This document shows positions 49,122 to 59,140 of a stretch of DNA of 64,000 nucleotides, piece after piece. Source of the DNA: Brachybacterium muris (GTDB lineage Bacteria > Actinomycetota > Actinomycetes > Actinomycetales > Dermabacteraceae). Under the pieces are notes generated by a model. It saw only the letters and a program-made list of their open reading frames with translations, was not told the origin of the DNA and did not search any database. Every line of letters starts with the position of its first letter. The stretch's first letter is position 1. The stretch lies in assembly GCF_016907455.1 (NCBI RefSeq), contig NZ_JAFBCB010000001.1, positions 372,001 through 436,000 of the forward strand, given 5' to 3'. A program made the translations under genes and the position numbers.

Positions 49122-50099
49122 TCACAGCTCCTCAGCGGTGAAGTCGAGCTTCTTCAGGGTGTCGATGTTCTGCTCGAGCTGGTGGACGGAGGAAGCACCC
49201 ACCAGCGCCGTGGACACCTGCGGATGCCGCAGTGCCCACGCGAGCGCCATCTGCGCCAGGCTCTGGCCGCGGTCGTGGGCGATCTCCGACAGGCCCCGCA
49301 CCCGCTGCTGGTACTTCGGGTCGTTGACCTGCTTCACGCTCAGCGACGGCGAGGAGCTGCCGGCGCGTGAGGTCTGCGGGACGCCCGACATGTAGCGGTT
49401 GGTGAGCAGACCCTGCTGAAGGGGCGAGAACGCCGCCAGGCCCACGCCCAGCTCGTCCACCGTTTCCAGCAGGCCGTTCTCGATGTGACGGTTGAACATC
49501 GAGTAGGACGGCTGGTGGATCAGCAGAGGGGTGCCGAGGTCCTCGAGGATCCGTGCGGCGAGCCTGGTCTTCTCCGGCGAGTAGTTCGAGATGCCCGCGT
49601 ACAGGGCCTTCCCGGAGCGCACCGCGTGGGCAAGGGCCCCCATGGTCTCCTCGAGCGGGGTGTCCGGGTCCTCGCGGTGGTGGTAGAAGATGTCCACGTA
49701 GTCCAGGCCCAGGCGCCCAAGGGACTGGTCCAGCGAGCTCAGCAGGTACTTCCGCGAGCCGCCGTCGCCGTAGGGGCCGTCCCACATCTGGTAGCCGGCC
49801 TTGGTGGAGATCACCATCTCGTCCCGGAGGCTTCCGAAGTCCTTCTCCAGGATGCGACCGAAATGGGTCTCGGCACTTCCCGGGGGAGGTCCGTAGTTGT
49901 TGGCGAGGTCGAAGTGGGTCACACCCAGGTCGAAGGCGCGTCGCACGATGGTTCGCAGCGTCAGGGGGTCACGGCTCTCACCGAAGTTCTGCCACAGGCC
50001 CAGGGAGATCGGCGGCAGGTGCAGACCGGACCGGCCCACGCGACGGTACGGGGTGTTGTCGAAGCGGTAGGCGGCAGGGGAGTAAGCGTCGATGCTCAT
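49122..50099 (-). CDS. Aldo/keto reductase (YghZ-like), C-terminus truncated by IS21
   Basis: 325 aa as it stands. A TIM-barrel reductase with the catalytic Asp/Tyr region VTHFDLANNYGPPPGSAET, Lys in VISTKAGYQMWDGPYG and His in IFYHHREDPDTPLEE. The sequence is closest to the L-glyceraldehyde-3-phosphate reductase (YghZ) group, using NADPH on small aldehydes. The frame ends TAEEL followed by TGA taken from the element tip. Without the insertion it would run 12 residues further (RRIDEYAVDGTAR) to its own stop. The barrel is complete, so activity may survive. TAGGCT at 50106-50111 is 6 nt before ATG 50099. Confidence 0.9.
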   Translation of the reverse strand: MSIDAYSPAAYRFDNTPYRRVGRSGLHLPPISLGLWQNFGESRDPLTLRTIVRRAFDLGVTHFDLANNYGPPPGSAETHFGRILEKDFGSLRDEMVISTKAGYQMWDGPYGDGGSRKYLLSSLDQSLGRLGLDYVDIFYHHREDPDTPLEETMGALAHAVRSGKALYAGISNYSPEKTRLAARILEDLGTPLLIHQPSYSMFNRHIENGLLETVDELGVGLAAFSPLQQGLLTNRYMSGVPQTSRAGSSSPSLSVKQVNDPKYQQRVRGLSEIAHDRGQSLAQMALAWALRHPQVSTALVGASSVHQLEQNIDTLKKLDFTAEEL

Positions 50100-50150
50100 G
50101 GGCTCAGCCTATCCCGTGGCGCAGCCCCCGTGAGGGACGAACGACGCAGG

Positions 50151-50816
50151 TCAGGGGCGCGCAGATCCCACCAGTGGGCGCTGCATCGACTCCATCCGCA
50201 GCTGCGGATCGATCAGGAGTGAGGGATCCGCGGGGAACGGCAGCGTGGTCCCGGTGGCCCGGAAACCGCGTCGCTCGTACCAGGCGCGCAGTTCGGGGCG
50301 GTTCTGCAGCACGCACAGTTCGAGGATGCGCACCCCTTCGCTCGCGCGCCAGGCAGCATGCTCCTCCAGCAGGAACCGGCCCACGCCCCTGCCCTGTGCG
50401 GAGGGATCCACGGCGAACAGGCCCAGCTCCGCGCGGGTGGGATCCGCCGCGTCCCGGCGGGTGTAGCAGCAGCCCAGCAGCCGAGCCTGCCCGGTCGTCT
50501 CCTGGGCCGCCCCGCCCGGGGCGCCGGCCGGGGGCAGATCGCGGGCCGCAGGCTCCTCGGCCACCAGGAGCAGCACGGAGGAATCCTCGAGCATCCCTCG
50601 CACCTCGGCCTCGTCGGCACGGTGCCCGTGCACCAGATGCGCTTCCGTGGTCCAGCCGCCCTCGCCGCGATACGCCGCCTGCACGATCCGCAGCAGCGCA
50701 GGCACATCTGTGTCCCGGGCCGTTCTGACCTGCAGGGGGAGATCGTTCACCGGCACCGGCACCGGCACCGGCACGGGCACCGGCGCGGGGAGAGGAGGGG
50801 ACGGGCGATCCATCAC
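50151..50816 (-). CDS. GNAT N-acetyltransferase with a Val-Pro repeat leader
   Basis: About 221 aa from GTG 50816 or ATG 50813; the GTG overlaps the stop of the App1-like gene (GTGA). Residues 10-23 are a (PV)n run encoded by a 6-bp microsatellite (50753-50790). The GNAT core follows: VRTARDTDVPALLRIV, LGLFAVDPSAQGRGVGRFLL (acetyl-CoA loop) and LCVLQNRPELRAWYERRGF. Substrate unknown. Downstream gene of a three-gene set with the second GNAT and App1-like genes. Confidence 0.82.
   Translation of the reverse strand: MMDRPSPPLPAPVPVPVPVPVPVNDLPLQVRTARDTDVPALLRIVQAAYRGEGGWTTEAHLVHGHRADEAEVRGMLEDSSVLLLVAEEPAARDLPPAGAPGGAAQETTGQARLLGCCYTRRDAADPTRAELGLFAVDPSAQGRGVGRFLLEEHAAWRASEGVRILELCVLQNRPELRAWYERRGFRATGTTLPFPADPSLLIDPQLRMESMQRPLVGSARP
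50753..50790 (-). repeat. 6-bp microsatellite encoding Val-Pro
   Basis: Six to seven near-perfect units of CACCGG/GGCACC type, in frame with the GNAT gene. Unit changes would lengthen or shorten the leader by two residues without breaking the frame. Confidence 0.8.
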
Positions 50817-51865
50817 CGCGGGCGAGTGGCCTTCAGCAGACCGATCCGCTGCAGCTTCGACAGCAGCCCGTGCCCGTCAGGGGCCTGGACGTTCGGGGGC
50901 ACGGTGTCCTCCTCGCCCGGATCCTCCAGGGGCTTGGTCGTACCGTGGGCCAGCAGCTGCTCGGACTCGGTGAGCTGGCGGATCGCGATCGCCTCCACGT
51001 TTTCCGGGCGCCGCTCGGCGAAGCCCGCGTAGATCGACGGATCGTGCTGGCCGTCGTCCCCGACGAGCAGCCACTTCACACCGGGCAGGAAGGTGGCGAG
51101 CTGCTCGAGCGTGCGCTCCTTGTGCTCCCTGCCGGAGCGGAAGATGCCGGTGTTGGTGGGCCCCCAGTCGGTCAGCAGCAGCGGACCGTCCGGGTAGCCG
51201 TTCTTGTACAGGAACCTCTTGAGCACCGGGTACACGTTCCAAGCGCCGGTGGACAGGTACAGCACCGGGCTGCCGGGGTATTCCCGCATGATGCGCTGGT
51301 ACAGCATCGGCATGCCCGGCACCACCTTGCGCGAGGACTGGTGCACCACGAAGGCGTTCCAGAATGCCAGCATCGGCCGCGGCAGCCAGGTCACCATCAC
51401 GGTGTCATCGATGTCGCTGACCACGCCGAAGTGCGACTCGGTGTCGAACACCGTCACATCGGCCGTGACCTCGTTGCCCGGAACGGTCCACACCACGGCG
51501 GAATGCTGGCCGGCGGGCAGGTCCACATCCACCCGGGCGTCGACGATCCCGGTGCGGTCGGCCCGCAGGGAGAACTCCTTGCCGCCCAGGGAGATGTGCA
51601 CCGTGCGGTTCGGTGCCACCTGCCCGGTGAAGTTGCGCCAACCGCGCACGGCCATGGTGCGCATGTCGTGCACGGGCTGGTCGTAGTAGTCGGCCGGGGT
51701 GCCCTTGGTGGCGTACATCACCTTGGCCAGCACGCGCACGTGCGAGGTGGTCCCGTAGCCGTGGAACGGCTGCAGGCGTAGGTCCCAGCCGAGGCCCCGC
51801 AGGACACCGCCGACGACCCGGTTCTTGACGTCCTCGATGCGTGCCGCCCAGTGCGGGCGGTCCAC
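50813..51865 (-). CDS. App1-type phosphatase (DUF2183), putative phosphatidate phosphatase
   Basis: 350 aa from GTG 51865; TTG 51874 (TTGA overlap with the upstream GNAT stop) and ATG 51898 are alternatives. The N-terminal beta-rich part precedes the conserved DUF2183 catalytic domain: HAD-like motif VVSDIDDTVMVT, LYLSTGAWNVYPVL, LLLTDWGPTNTG and WLLVGDDGQHDPSIYA. Relatives include yeast App1, a Mg2+-dependent phosphatidate phosphatase. No signal peptide, so cytoplasmic. The substrate in bacteria is inferred. Confidence 0.88.
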   Translation of the reverse strand: MDRPHWAARIEDVKNRVVGGVLRGLGWDLRLQPFHGYGTTSHVRVLAKVMYATKGTPADYYDQPVHDMRTMAVRGWRNFTGQVAPNRTVHISLGGKEFSLRADRTGIVDARVDVDLPAGQHSAVVWTVPGNEVTADVTVFDTESHFGVVSDIDDTVMVTWLPRPMLAFWNAFVVHQSSRKVVPGMPMLYQRIMREYPGSPVLYLSTGAWNVYPVLKRFLYKNGYPDGPLLLTDWGPTNTGIFRSGREHKERTLEQLATFLPGVKWLLVGDDGQHDPSIYAGFAERRPENVEAIAIRQLTESEQLLAHGTTKPLEDPGEEDTVPPNVQAPDGHGLLSKLQRIGLLKATRPR

Positions 51866-51870
51866 GGTGC

Positions 51871-52356
51871 TCAAAGCGTGCGCGCCATCTTGATCCACGC
51901 ACCGTCCGGGTCGTCCTCGACGATCCGCCAGCGGTCCCCGGTGTCGCTGAAGCCGAGGCTCTCGTACACGGCCTGAGCGCCCTTGTTCGTGGGTCCCACG
52001 TAGAGGGTCACGGTCTCGGCGCCGTCCTCGCGGGCCCAGTCCAGCACGGCCTCACCGAGCGCCTGGGCGATGCCGGTCTTGCGCGAGGCGGGGGTGACCC
52101 ACATGGCCTGCAGCTCGCGCTCGCTGTCGGGGGAGTCGGCCTCCTGGCGGGCGGCGACGACGCCCACGGGCTGACCGCCGTCGACGGCGAGGAACCAGGC
52201 CGCCTCGTGGACGCGCTGCTGCCACAGCGAGTCGTCGTAGGTCGATTCCTTGTCCCAGCTCTGCCCGAAGGCCGAGGGGTCGGTGCTGAGCGAGCGTAGG
52301 CGGATCTCGCGCACGAGCGACCAGTCGTCGTCGTGGGCGCGGATGATGTCGGCCAT
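51871..52356 (-). CDS. GNAT N-acetyltransferase
   Basis: 161 aa from ATG 52356 behind AGGAGG. It starts IIRAHDDDWSLVREIRLRSL; the acetyl-CoA site is MWVTPASRKTGIAQALGEAV, followed by TLYVGPTNKGAQAVYESLGF, the conserved Asn and Tyr region. Small-molecule or protein acetyltransferase of unknown substrate. First gene of the GNAT-App1-GNAT operon, divergent from the tyrosine phosphatase gene across about 200 bp. Confidence 0.87.
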   Translation of the reverse strand: MADIIRAHDDDWSLVREIRLRSLSTDPSAFGQSWDKESTYDDSLWQQRVHEAAWFLAVDGGQPVGVVAARQEADSPDSERELQAMWVTPASRKTGIAQALGEAVLDWAREDGAETVTLYVGPTNKGAQAVYESLGFSDTGDRWRIVEDDPDGAWIKMARTL

Positions 52357-52557
52357 GGCTGACCTCCTGGGCCGTCGGTGTCCGGTACATGGGCGGCTTG
52401 CCCGCAGGGCCGGGGTGACCCCGCTTGCCTCCCGTCCGCATTGTACGGGCCGATCGAGTCACGGGGCACAGCGATGCGGGGACCTGACTGGTTCGTCCCG
52501 AGGCGGGGGGGAGGAAGCGACACCCCCGGCAGGCCTCGGAACTGACACAATGGATGA

Positions 52558-53082
52558 ATGTCGACATTGCGCGTGCTCACAGTCTGCACCGGGAACATCT
52601 GTCGTTCCCCGGCGGCGGCCGTGATGCTGCGCGAAGCGGTGAGGGCAGAAGGCCTGGCAGACCTGGTCGAGGTGGGCTCGGCCGGCACCAGCTGGGATGC
52701 CGAGGGCCTGCCGATGGACGAGCGCACCATGTTCGCCCTGGAGCGGGCCGGCTACAAGCAGCCCTTCGAGCACACCGCCCGCACCGTGCACCTCTCCGAG
52801 CTCACCACCTGGGACATCGTGCTGGCGATGACCGCCCAGCACGTCAAGGACCTGCGAAGGATGCTCGAGCAGATCCCCGAGGGGCAGGCATCCCCGGAGG
52901 TGCTGCTGTGGAGGCTGTTCGACCCCGACACCCCCACCGACGCCGGCCAGGGCGATCTGGATGTCCCCGATCCCTGGTACGACGAGCAGGAGGCGTTCGA
53001 CGAGACCGTGGCCGGCATGAAGCGCGCGGTGCCGTCGATCATGCTGCATGTGCGGCGCCGGCTCCGTGAGGGGCGCCCGTAG
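52558..53082 (+). CDS. Low-molecular-weight protein-tyrosine phosphatase
   Basis: 174 aa. The P-loop CTGNICRS (Cys10, Arg16) opens the protein and the general acid Asp is in DVPDPWYD near residue 142, the arrangement of LMW-PTPs. These dephosphorylate tyrosine residues or phospho-arginine. An insert of about 15 residues before the DP loop is longer than usual. CACAAT at 52546-52551 lies 6 nt before ATG 52558, consistent with a leaderless mRNA. Confidence 0.9.
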   Translation: MSTLRVLTVCTGNICRSPAAAVMLREAVRAEGLADLVEVGSAGTSWDAEGLPMDERTMFALERAGYKQPFEHTARTVHLSELTTWDIVLAMTAQHVKDLRRMLEQIPEGQASPEVLLWRLFDPDTPTDAGQGDLDVPDPWYDEQEAFDETVAGMKRAVPSIMLHVRRRLREGRP

Positions 53083-53118
53083 GAATCCGTTCGCCGATCC
53101 AGCCTGTCGGCTGGGGGA

Positions 53119-54270
53119 TCAGTCCTCCGGTGTCGCGCTGTCGTCCCTGTCGATGGCGTCGTGGGCGTGACGGCTGCGCCACGTGGCCCCCACGAACCCG
53201 GCAGCGGTGAGGAAGCCGATGCCCAGCGCCACCATCAGCATCTGTCGGATGCGGCCGAAGGGGCCGCTCGAGTCCGAGGAGAAGGCGTGGATCAGCTGCG
53301 TGAGCGGTCCGCCCTCCGATGCAGCAGCGGGCCTGGCCGGGGTCTGGGCAGGAGCGGCATCGTCAGGGCCGTCACTGTCGTTGCCGGTCGTGGTGCCCAC
53401 GGCTTCGTCGGATCCAGGGGTCTGAGGGGCCTCGGGGCTGGGCCCCGTGCTGGCCTGGGAGTCGGGCGCTGTGGTGCCGGGCTCGGAGGGCCTGGTTCCG
53501 GAGGCGTCCGGCGAGGAGGGGGAGGGCGATGCGGGTGATGCCTGCTCGTCCTCGACGGCGTCGGCTTCCGCCGCAGAATCCCCGGCTGCGCCGTCGGCCT
53601 CCTCGTCGTTCTCCGGCTCGGTCGCTGCGTCGTCGTCGGGGACGACTGTGGGGGTGGCATCCGCAGGAGACGGATCGACCGATGGTGCTGGCTCCGAGGG
53701 GGGCGCGCTCGGGGATGGGGGGGGAGGCGCCGAAGTCGATGGGGACGGGGTAGGGCTCGCCGAAGTCGATGGGGACGGGGTAGGGCTCGTCGAAGTCGAT
53801 GGGGACGGGGTAGGGCTCGCCGAAGTCGATGGGGACGGGGTAGGGCTCGTCGAAGTCGATGGGGACGGGGTAGGGCTCGCCGAAGTCGATGGGGACGGGG
53901 TAGGGCTCGCCGAAGTCGATGGGGACGACGGAGAAGGACTCGCCGGGGTCGACGTAGAAGCAGTCGTGGTGGACCGTTCCGTTGTGGCTGTCGTGTCCTC
54001 CGTGCCCCTCACCGTGCCGGAGGGTGGGCCGCCCCCTGACTGCTCAACCGGTGGCTGGTCCGGATCTTTCCTGTCAGGATCCTCGACGGGGTGATCGTCG
54101 CCGTTGCCCAGGCCCGCTGTGCTGCCGTAGCCGACGGAGGGACTCTCCAAGGCGGTCTCCGTGCCGCTCTGTACGTCCTGTGGGGAGGGCGTGGCGGCAG
54201 CCGGAAGGGTGAGGGGGAGCGCGATCGCCACCGCGGCAGTGCATACGTAAAGTCGTGAATGCAGGTGCAT
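53119..54270 (-). CDS. Secreted/surface Pro-Ser-Thr stalk protein with C-terminal anchor
   Basis: 383 aa from ATG 54270, which gives a clean signal peptide (MHLHSRLYVCTAAVAIALPL, cleavage near AAATPS). It is followed by an acidic Gly-rich region and about 70 residues of SPTPSPSTSA/T repeats. Then come long acidic Ala/Pro/Ser stretches and one C-terminal helix (MLMVALGIGFLTAAGFVGA) with a charged tail. This is the design of a membrane-tethered extracellular spacer, probably glycosylated. No binding or enzymatic domain was recognised. GGAAGGGGG lies upstream of the ATG but is distant. It converges on the tyrosine phosphatase gene. Confidence 0.78.
   Translation of the reverse strand: MHLHSRLYVCTAAVAIALPLTLPAAATPSPQDVQSGTETALESPSVGYGSTAGLGNGDDHPVEDPDRKDPDQPPVEQSGGGPPSGTVRGTEDTTATTERSTTTASTSTPASPSPSSPSTSASPTPSPSTSASPTPSPSTSTSPTPSPSTSASPTPSPSTSTSPTPSPSTSASPTPSPSTSAPPPPSPSAPPSEPAPSVDPSPADATPTVVPDDDAATEPENDEEADGAAGDSAAEADAVEDEQASPASPSPSSPDASGTRPSEPGTTAPDSQASTGPSPEAPQTPGSDEAVGTTTGNDSDGPDDAAPAQTPARPAAASEGGPLTQLIHAFSSDSSGPFGRIRQMLMVALGIGFLTAAGFVGATWRSRHAHDAIDRDDSATPED
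53731..53927 (-). repeat. Six perfect 30-bp tandem repeats plus a partial unit
   Basis: Units of 30 bp at 53731, 53761, 53791, 53821, 53851 and 53881 are identical except the last base (C or T), which makes the tenth residue Ala or Thr. A 17-bp partial unit follows. They encode the SPTPSPSTSA stalk. Confidence 0.97.
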
Positions 54271-54352
54271 GGACGCAGTACCCCCTTCCCTGCACGCTCC
54301 CGGGGAGAAGGAGCGCATGTGTCTCGGGTCCTGTGGTCCGGCCGGAAACTTT

Positions 54353-54379
54353 ACCCTACGAGGTCTTTACCTTCGTCAA
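54353..54379 (-). promoter_or_regulatory. Possible promoter of the stalk-protein gene
   Basis: On the minus strand TTGACG (54379-54374) and TAGGGT (54358-54353) are 15 nt apart, slightly short. The region is less GC-rich than its surroundings. A 12-bp palindrome GCACGGCCGTGC lies upstream, near 54400. Confidence 0.3.
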
Positions 54380-54507
54380 CCAGGGTGACAACCCCACGCA
54401 CGGCCGTGCAAGAGGTGTGTGCATGGCGCCACGTGAGGCGCGGATGACGTTCTCTTGACCTGCTCTCGACCCGTGCGGGGTGGGGCAGGGCTGCTCCACC
54501 CCGCCAC

Positions 54508-56145
<1,638 letters not shown>

Positions 56146-56283
56146 GTGCGGCGCTCCGTCCTCGGGTGGGGGTCCTGCCAGCCCACTGTAGGGGAGCAGG
56201 GGCCCCGCAGGGCACGCGAGGGCCGAGCGGTGAGACGGCGACGACGAGTGGCGCGGACGGGTCACGTGCGCGCCGGGCCCGGG

Positions 56284-57135
56284 TCAGTTCCGGGATCGCA
56301 CCAGCTTCACGATCCCCACGATCACCAGCACCAGGCCCACCAGGCCGGCCAGGACACCGATCGCAGGACCGATCAGCATCGGGCCGGCGATGCCGAACAG
56401 GCTGTACGGCCCCAGGTACGCAGGGGCATCGGTGCCTTCGCAGCTCACCGTGACGGTGCTGTCGGCCAGGGCGGCCACGCCGATGGTCTGCTCATAGGAC
56501 TGTCCGTCCCCGAGGGTGACCGTGCCCGAGGTGGGGGTCACCACCACGTCGTTGCTCTGCCCCGTCGACTCGGCGGTGCAGGTGGTGCCGGCGGCGTCCT
56601 CCGAGGGCACGTACACGATGATCATCTCGTTGGCGGCGATGCTCACCTCACCGGAGCCACCGTTCAGCACCTCCGGCCCGGTCATGGTGTCCGAGGCTAG
56701 GGAGCCGAAGGCCCACACCAGGCCACCGATGGTCACCAGCGGTGCCACCACCACCAGCAGGACCAGACCGATCACCAGCGGGATGATCCCGCGGCGGCGC
56801 TTCTTCGGCGGCTGGGCGTACCCCACGGGGCCCTGCTGGCCACCGGGGCCGTAGGCGGGAGCGTCGTGACCTGGAGCGCCCTGCCCGGGGGTGCCGTCAC
56901 CGGGTGTGCCGTACCCGGAGCCACCCTGGGAGGGGTGCGCGGAGCTGCCCGGCTGAGCGCCGTACTGCTGCGAGTCGTGCTGCTGGGCGCCGTACTGCTG
57001 CGAGCCGTCCTGCGGGCTGCCACCGGCATCGGCGTACGGATCCTGCGGGGCAGGGCCCTCGCTGCCCGGGAGCGGACCGGGCAGCCCGTAGGTGGGGCGG
57101 CGGCTGCCGCTGGACGTGCCGTCGCGCTCGGACAT
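56284..57135 (-). CDS. Membrane protein with Gln/Gly/Pro-rich cytoplasmic leader
   Basis: 283 aa from ATG 57135 behind AAGGAG. Residues 1-110 are low complexity (repeated QQYGAQ, GTPGDG), then PPKKRRRGIIP precedes the first helix. An extracytoplasmic segment of about 110 residues with two cysteines (TTCTAE and VSCEGT), likely disulfide-bonded, is followed by two C-terminal helices. The architecture resembles actinobacterial proteins with disordered heads and a small sensor-like ectodomain. Family and function not recognised. Confidence 0.72.
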   Translation of the reverse strand: MSERDGTSSGSRRPTYGLPGPLPGSEGPAPQDPYADAGGSPQDGSQQYGAQQHDSQQYGAQPGSSAHPSQGGSGYGTPGDGTPGQGAPGHDAPAYGPGGQQGPVGYAQPPKKRRRGIIPLVIGLVLLVVVAPLVTIGGLVWAFGSLASDTMTGPEVLNGGSGEVSIAANEMIIVYVPSEDAAGTTCTAESTGQSNDVVVTPTSGTVTLGDGQSYEQTIGVAALADSTVTVSCEGTDAPAYLGPYSLFGIAGPMLIGPAIGVLAGLVGLVLVIVGIVKLVRSRN

Positions 57136-57251
57136 GGGTGCTCCTTCGGTCGTGGGCCTGACCAGGATAGCCAGGTCGTGCTGTGTCCGCCGTGGGTGGC
57201 GGAGTGGGGAAGCGGGCACAGGCCGGTACCGGGCGGGGCTGATCCGAACCG

Positions 57252-58265
57252 TCAGGCCAGGCTGGTGGCGATGATGACCATCCCCACCGCCATCAGCCCG
57301 GTACCCAGGGGCGTCACCAGCCACGTGATCAGGACCCGCTGCACCACGTCCCATTTGATGTGGCGGGGTCCTCGGGCGAGGCCGGCCCCCACCACCCCGG
57401 AGGCCAGGGTGTGGGAGGTGGAGATCGGCGCGTGGATGCCCAGGGCCAGCGCCCCCATCACCACCACGGCCGAGCTCTCCGCCGCCAGGCCCTGTGCGGC
57501 CGACAGGTCGGTCATCCGTCGCCCGATGGTGCGGATGATCCGGTGCCCGCCCATCAGGGTGCCGGCGGCGATCGCCACGGCGATCGGCACCGCCAGCGCC
57601 AGGGTGAGCGTGGCATCGAACCCGGCCGAGGCCGCCGCCACCATCACCAGCGCCACAGGCAGCCGCACGTCGGCCATCCCGTGCCCGGTGGCCACGGCGC
57701 CCGCGGAGATGGTCTGCGCGAAGCGGATGTGTCCCATGCGCAGCCGCTCCGAGCGCCCCAGGGCCAGCAGGCCCTGCATCGTCAGGTAGCTCAGGGCCGC
57801 AGCCATCACCGGACCCAGCAGGGTGGGGATCAGCACCAGCGCCGCCACCCGCTCCAGCGATGCTCCCATCCCCAGTGCCAGGTACGAACCGGCAACGCCA
57901 CCGTAGAAGGCGTGCCACGTGGAGGAGGGCATCCCGTACCACCAGGTGCCCACCTCCCACACCAGGGTGGACACCACGATCGCGATCAGCGCCAGCGCCA
58001 GGACGTTCGGGCGGTCGGCGGTTGCCGCCTGCATCTCCTCCAGGCCCAGCAGGCGCAGCGCCCACTGCGAGGTCAGGGTGAGCATCAGCACCGCCAGCAG
58101 GGCGCCAAGCAGGTTCAGCACCGAGGCCAGCGCCAGAGCGGTGGATTCCCGCAGCGAACGGGTAGCGATCGCGGTGGAGACGGCGTTGGAGGCATCGTGG
58201 AAGCCGTTGACGTAGGCCATCACCAGGACCACGGCGACCACCAGGACCAGCAGTCCGATCGACAC
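57252..58265 (-). CDS. Inorganic phosphate transporter, PiT family
   Basis: 337 aa, about ten helices. The N-terminal PiT signature is VNGFHDASNAVSTAIATRSL and the second inverted copy is HAPISTSHTLASGVVGAGLARG. It is a low-affinity phosphate symporter, usually taking up metal-phosphate or Pi with H+/Na+. It starts at GTG 58265, directly abutting the TGA of the DUF47 gene, so the two are translated together, a standard PiT-regulator pair. Slightly short compared with E. coli PitA (499 aa) because the central loop is reduced. Confidence 0.93.
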   Translation of the reverse strand: MSIGLLVLVVAVVLVMAYVNGFHDASNAVSTAIATRSLRESTALALASVLNLLGALLAVLMLTLTSQWALRLLGLEEMQAATADRPNVLALALIAIVVSTLVWEVGTWWYGMPSSTWHAFYGGVAGSYLALGMGASLERVAALVLIPTLLGPVMAAALSYLTMQGLLALGRSERLRMGHIRFAQTISAGAVATGHGMADVRLPVALVMVAAASAGFDATLTLALAVPIAVAIAAGTLMGGHRIIRTIGRRMTDLSAAQGLAAESSAVVVMGALALGIHAPISTSHTLASGVVGAGLARGPRHIKWDVVQRVLITWLVTPLGTGLMAVGMVIIATSLA

Positions 58266-58889
58266 TCAGGCGTCCTTGACCCGCAGCAGGTCCGCGAACC
58301 GGGCGGTGCGCTCCTGCAGCTCGATGGTGCGTGCGATCGCAGTGGTGACGTCACGGAAGGCCAGCAGCTCCGAGGAGGCGCCACCGCGGCGGTACAGCTC
58401 GGCCAGGGCCTGGCGCACCAGTCGGTCGCCCTGGCGGCGGACCTTGCGCACCTGCGTGTAGTAGTCGTCCAGGTCCCGCACCTGGTTCAGCGACCAGGTG
58501 GCCACCAGGGTCAGCTCGGCGGCGCGCTCGATGCCCTTGGCGGCCTCCAGCAGCGGCGTGGGCAGCGTGCCCACCCGGGTGAGCACCAGCAGCTCGGAGG
58601 TGTGCTCGAGGGAATCGACGGTGTCGGCGATGGTGAGCGCGAAGTCGTACAGGATCTCCGCCTCGTACGGCGTGATCAGGGATTCGGCCAGGCGGTTCGC
58701 CACCCGGCCGCACAGCTCGGTGGCGCGGGTGGCGTTCTCGTGCAGGACCGGCAGGATCCGCGTCCGTTCGCGGTAGCCGTGGCCCAGCAGGCGGGAGTGC
58801 GCATCCGCGGCCTGCACCAGGAGCTGCGCCAGTTCGCCGAACTGCCCGTACAGCGGACGCTCGACCCGGCGCGGGAAGAACAGGTCCAC
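58266..58889 (-). CDS. DUF47/PhoU-like phosphate transport regulator
   Basis: 207 aa from GTG 58889 with AGGAGG upstream. An all-alpha protein with the PhoU-like pattern: LAQLLVQAADAHSRLL, ENATRATELCGRVANRL, DFALTIADTVDSLEHTSEL and ADRLVRQALAELYRR-type helices with Asp/Glu metal clusters. DUF47 proteins regulate or stabilise PiT transporters. The 250-bp gap upstream (58890-59140) contains no gene that I can identify. Confidence 0.9.
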   Translation of the reverse strand: MDLFFPRRVERPLYGQFGELAQLLVQAADAHSRLLGHGYRERTRILPVLHENATRATELCGRVANRLAESLITPYEAEILYDFALTIADTVDSLEHTSELLVLTRVGTLPTPLLEAAKGIERAAELTLVATWSLNQVRDLDDYYTQVRKVRRQGDRLVRQALAELYRRGGASSELLAFRDVTTAIARTIELQERTARFADLLRVKDA

Positions 58890-59140
58890 GCTCGCGTGCC
58901 TCCTCGTGGGGGAACGGGCGGCACTCTCCAGCCGCACCTGGGAGCCGATGACAGTTGTGATGCGCCGGACCGGGATGCGCCTGTCGGCGCGAAGGCCGCT
59001 CGAAGCGGCAGATGCTGGAGCCCGGGGCAACCGCGGCCCGGCGCGCTAGTCATCGTAGAGCACGGCGCCGCGGGGGTGCCAGCGCCGACGGCAGGGCTGA
59101 TCTCACACCCCTGCGGACGACCGCCACGGCTCCCGTCCGC

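Larger units (their letters stand above)
46544..49124 (-). mobile_element. IS21-family element, copy 2 (2,581 bp), in the aldo/keto reductase 3' end
   Basis: Same length, ends and genes as copy 1, reverse orientation. Flanked by a 4-bp duplication CAGC (46540-46543 and 49125-49128). Removing the element and one duplication restores the reductase frame across the junction. Confidence 0.96.

Noticed and set aside
36645-49124. Composite transposon formed by the two IS21 copies
   Set aside because: The copies have different, self-matching target duplications (6 bp and 4 bp), and the block between them holds housekeeping genes (ppc, tRNA-Ser); these are two independent insertions.
53731-53927. 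Regular 30-bp repeats as a possible CRISPR array
   Set aside because: Repeats are directly adjacent without spacers, lie in frame in a secreted protein, and no cas genes are present.
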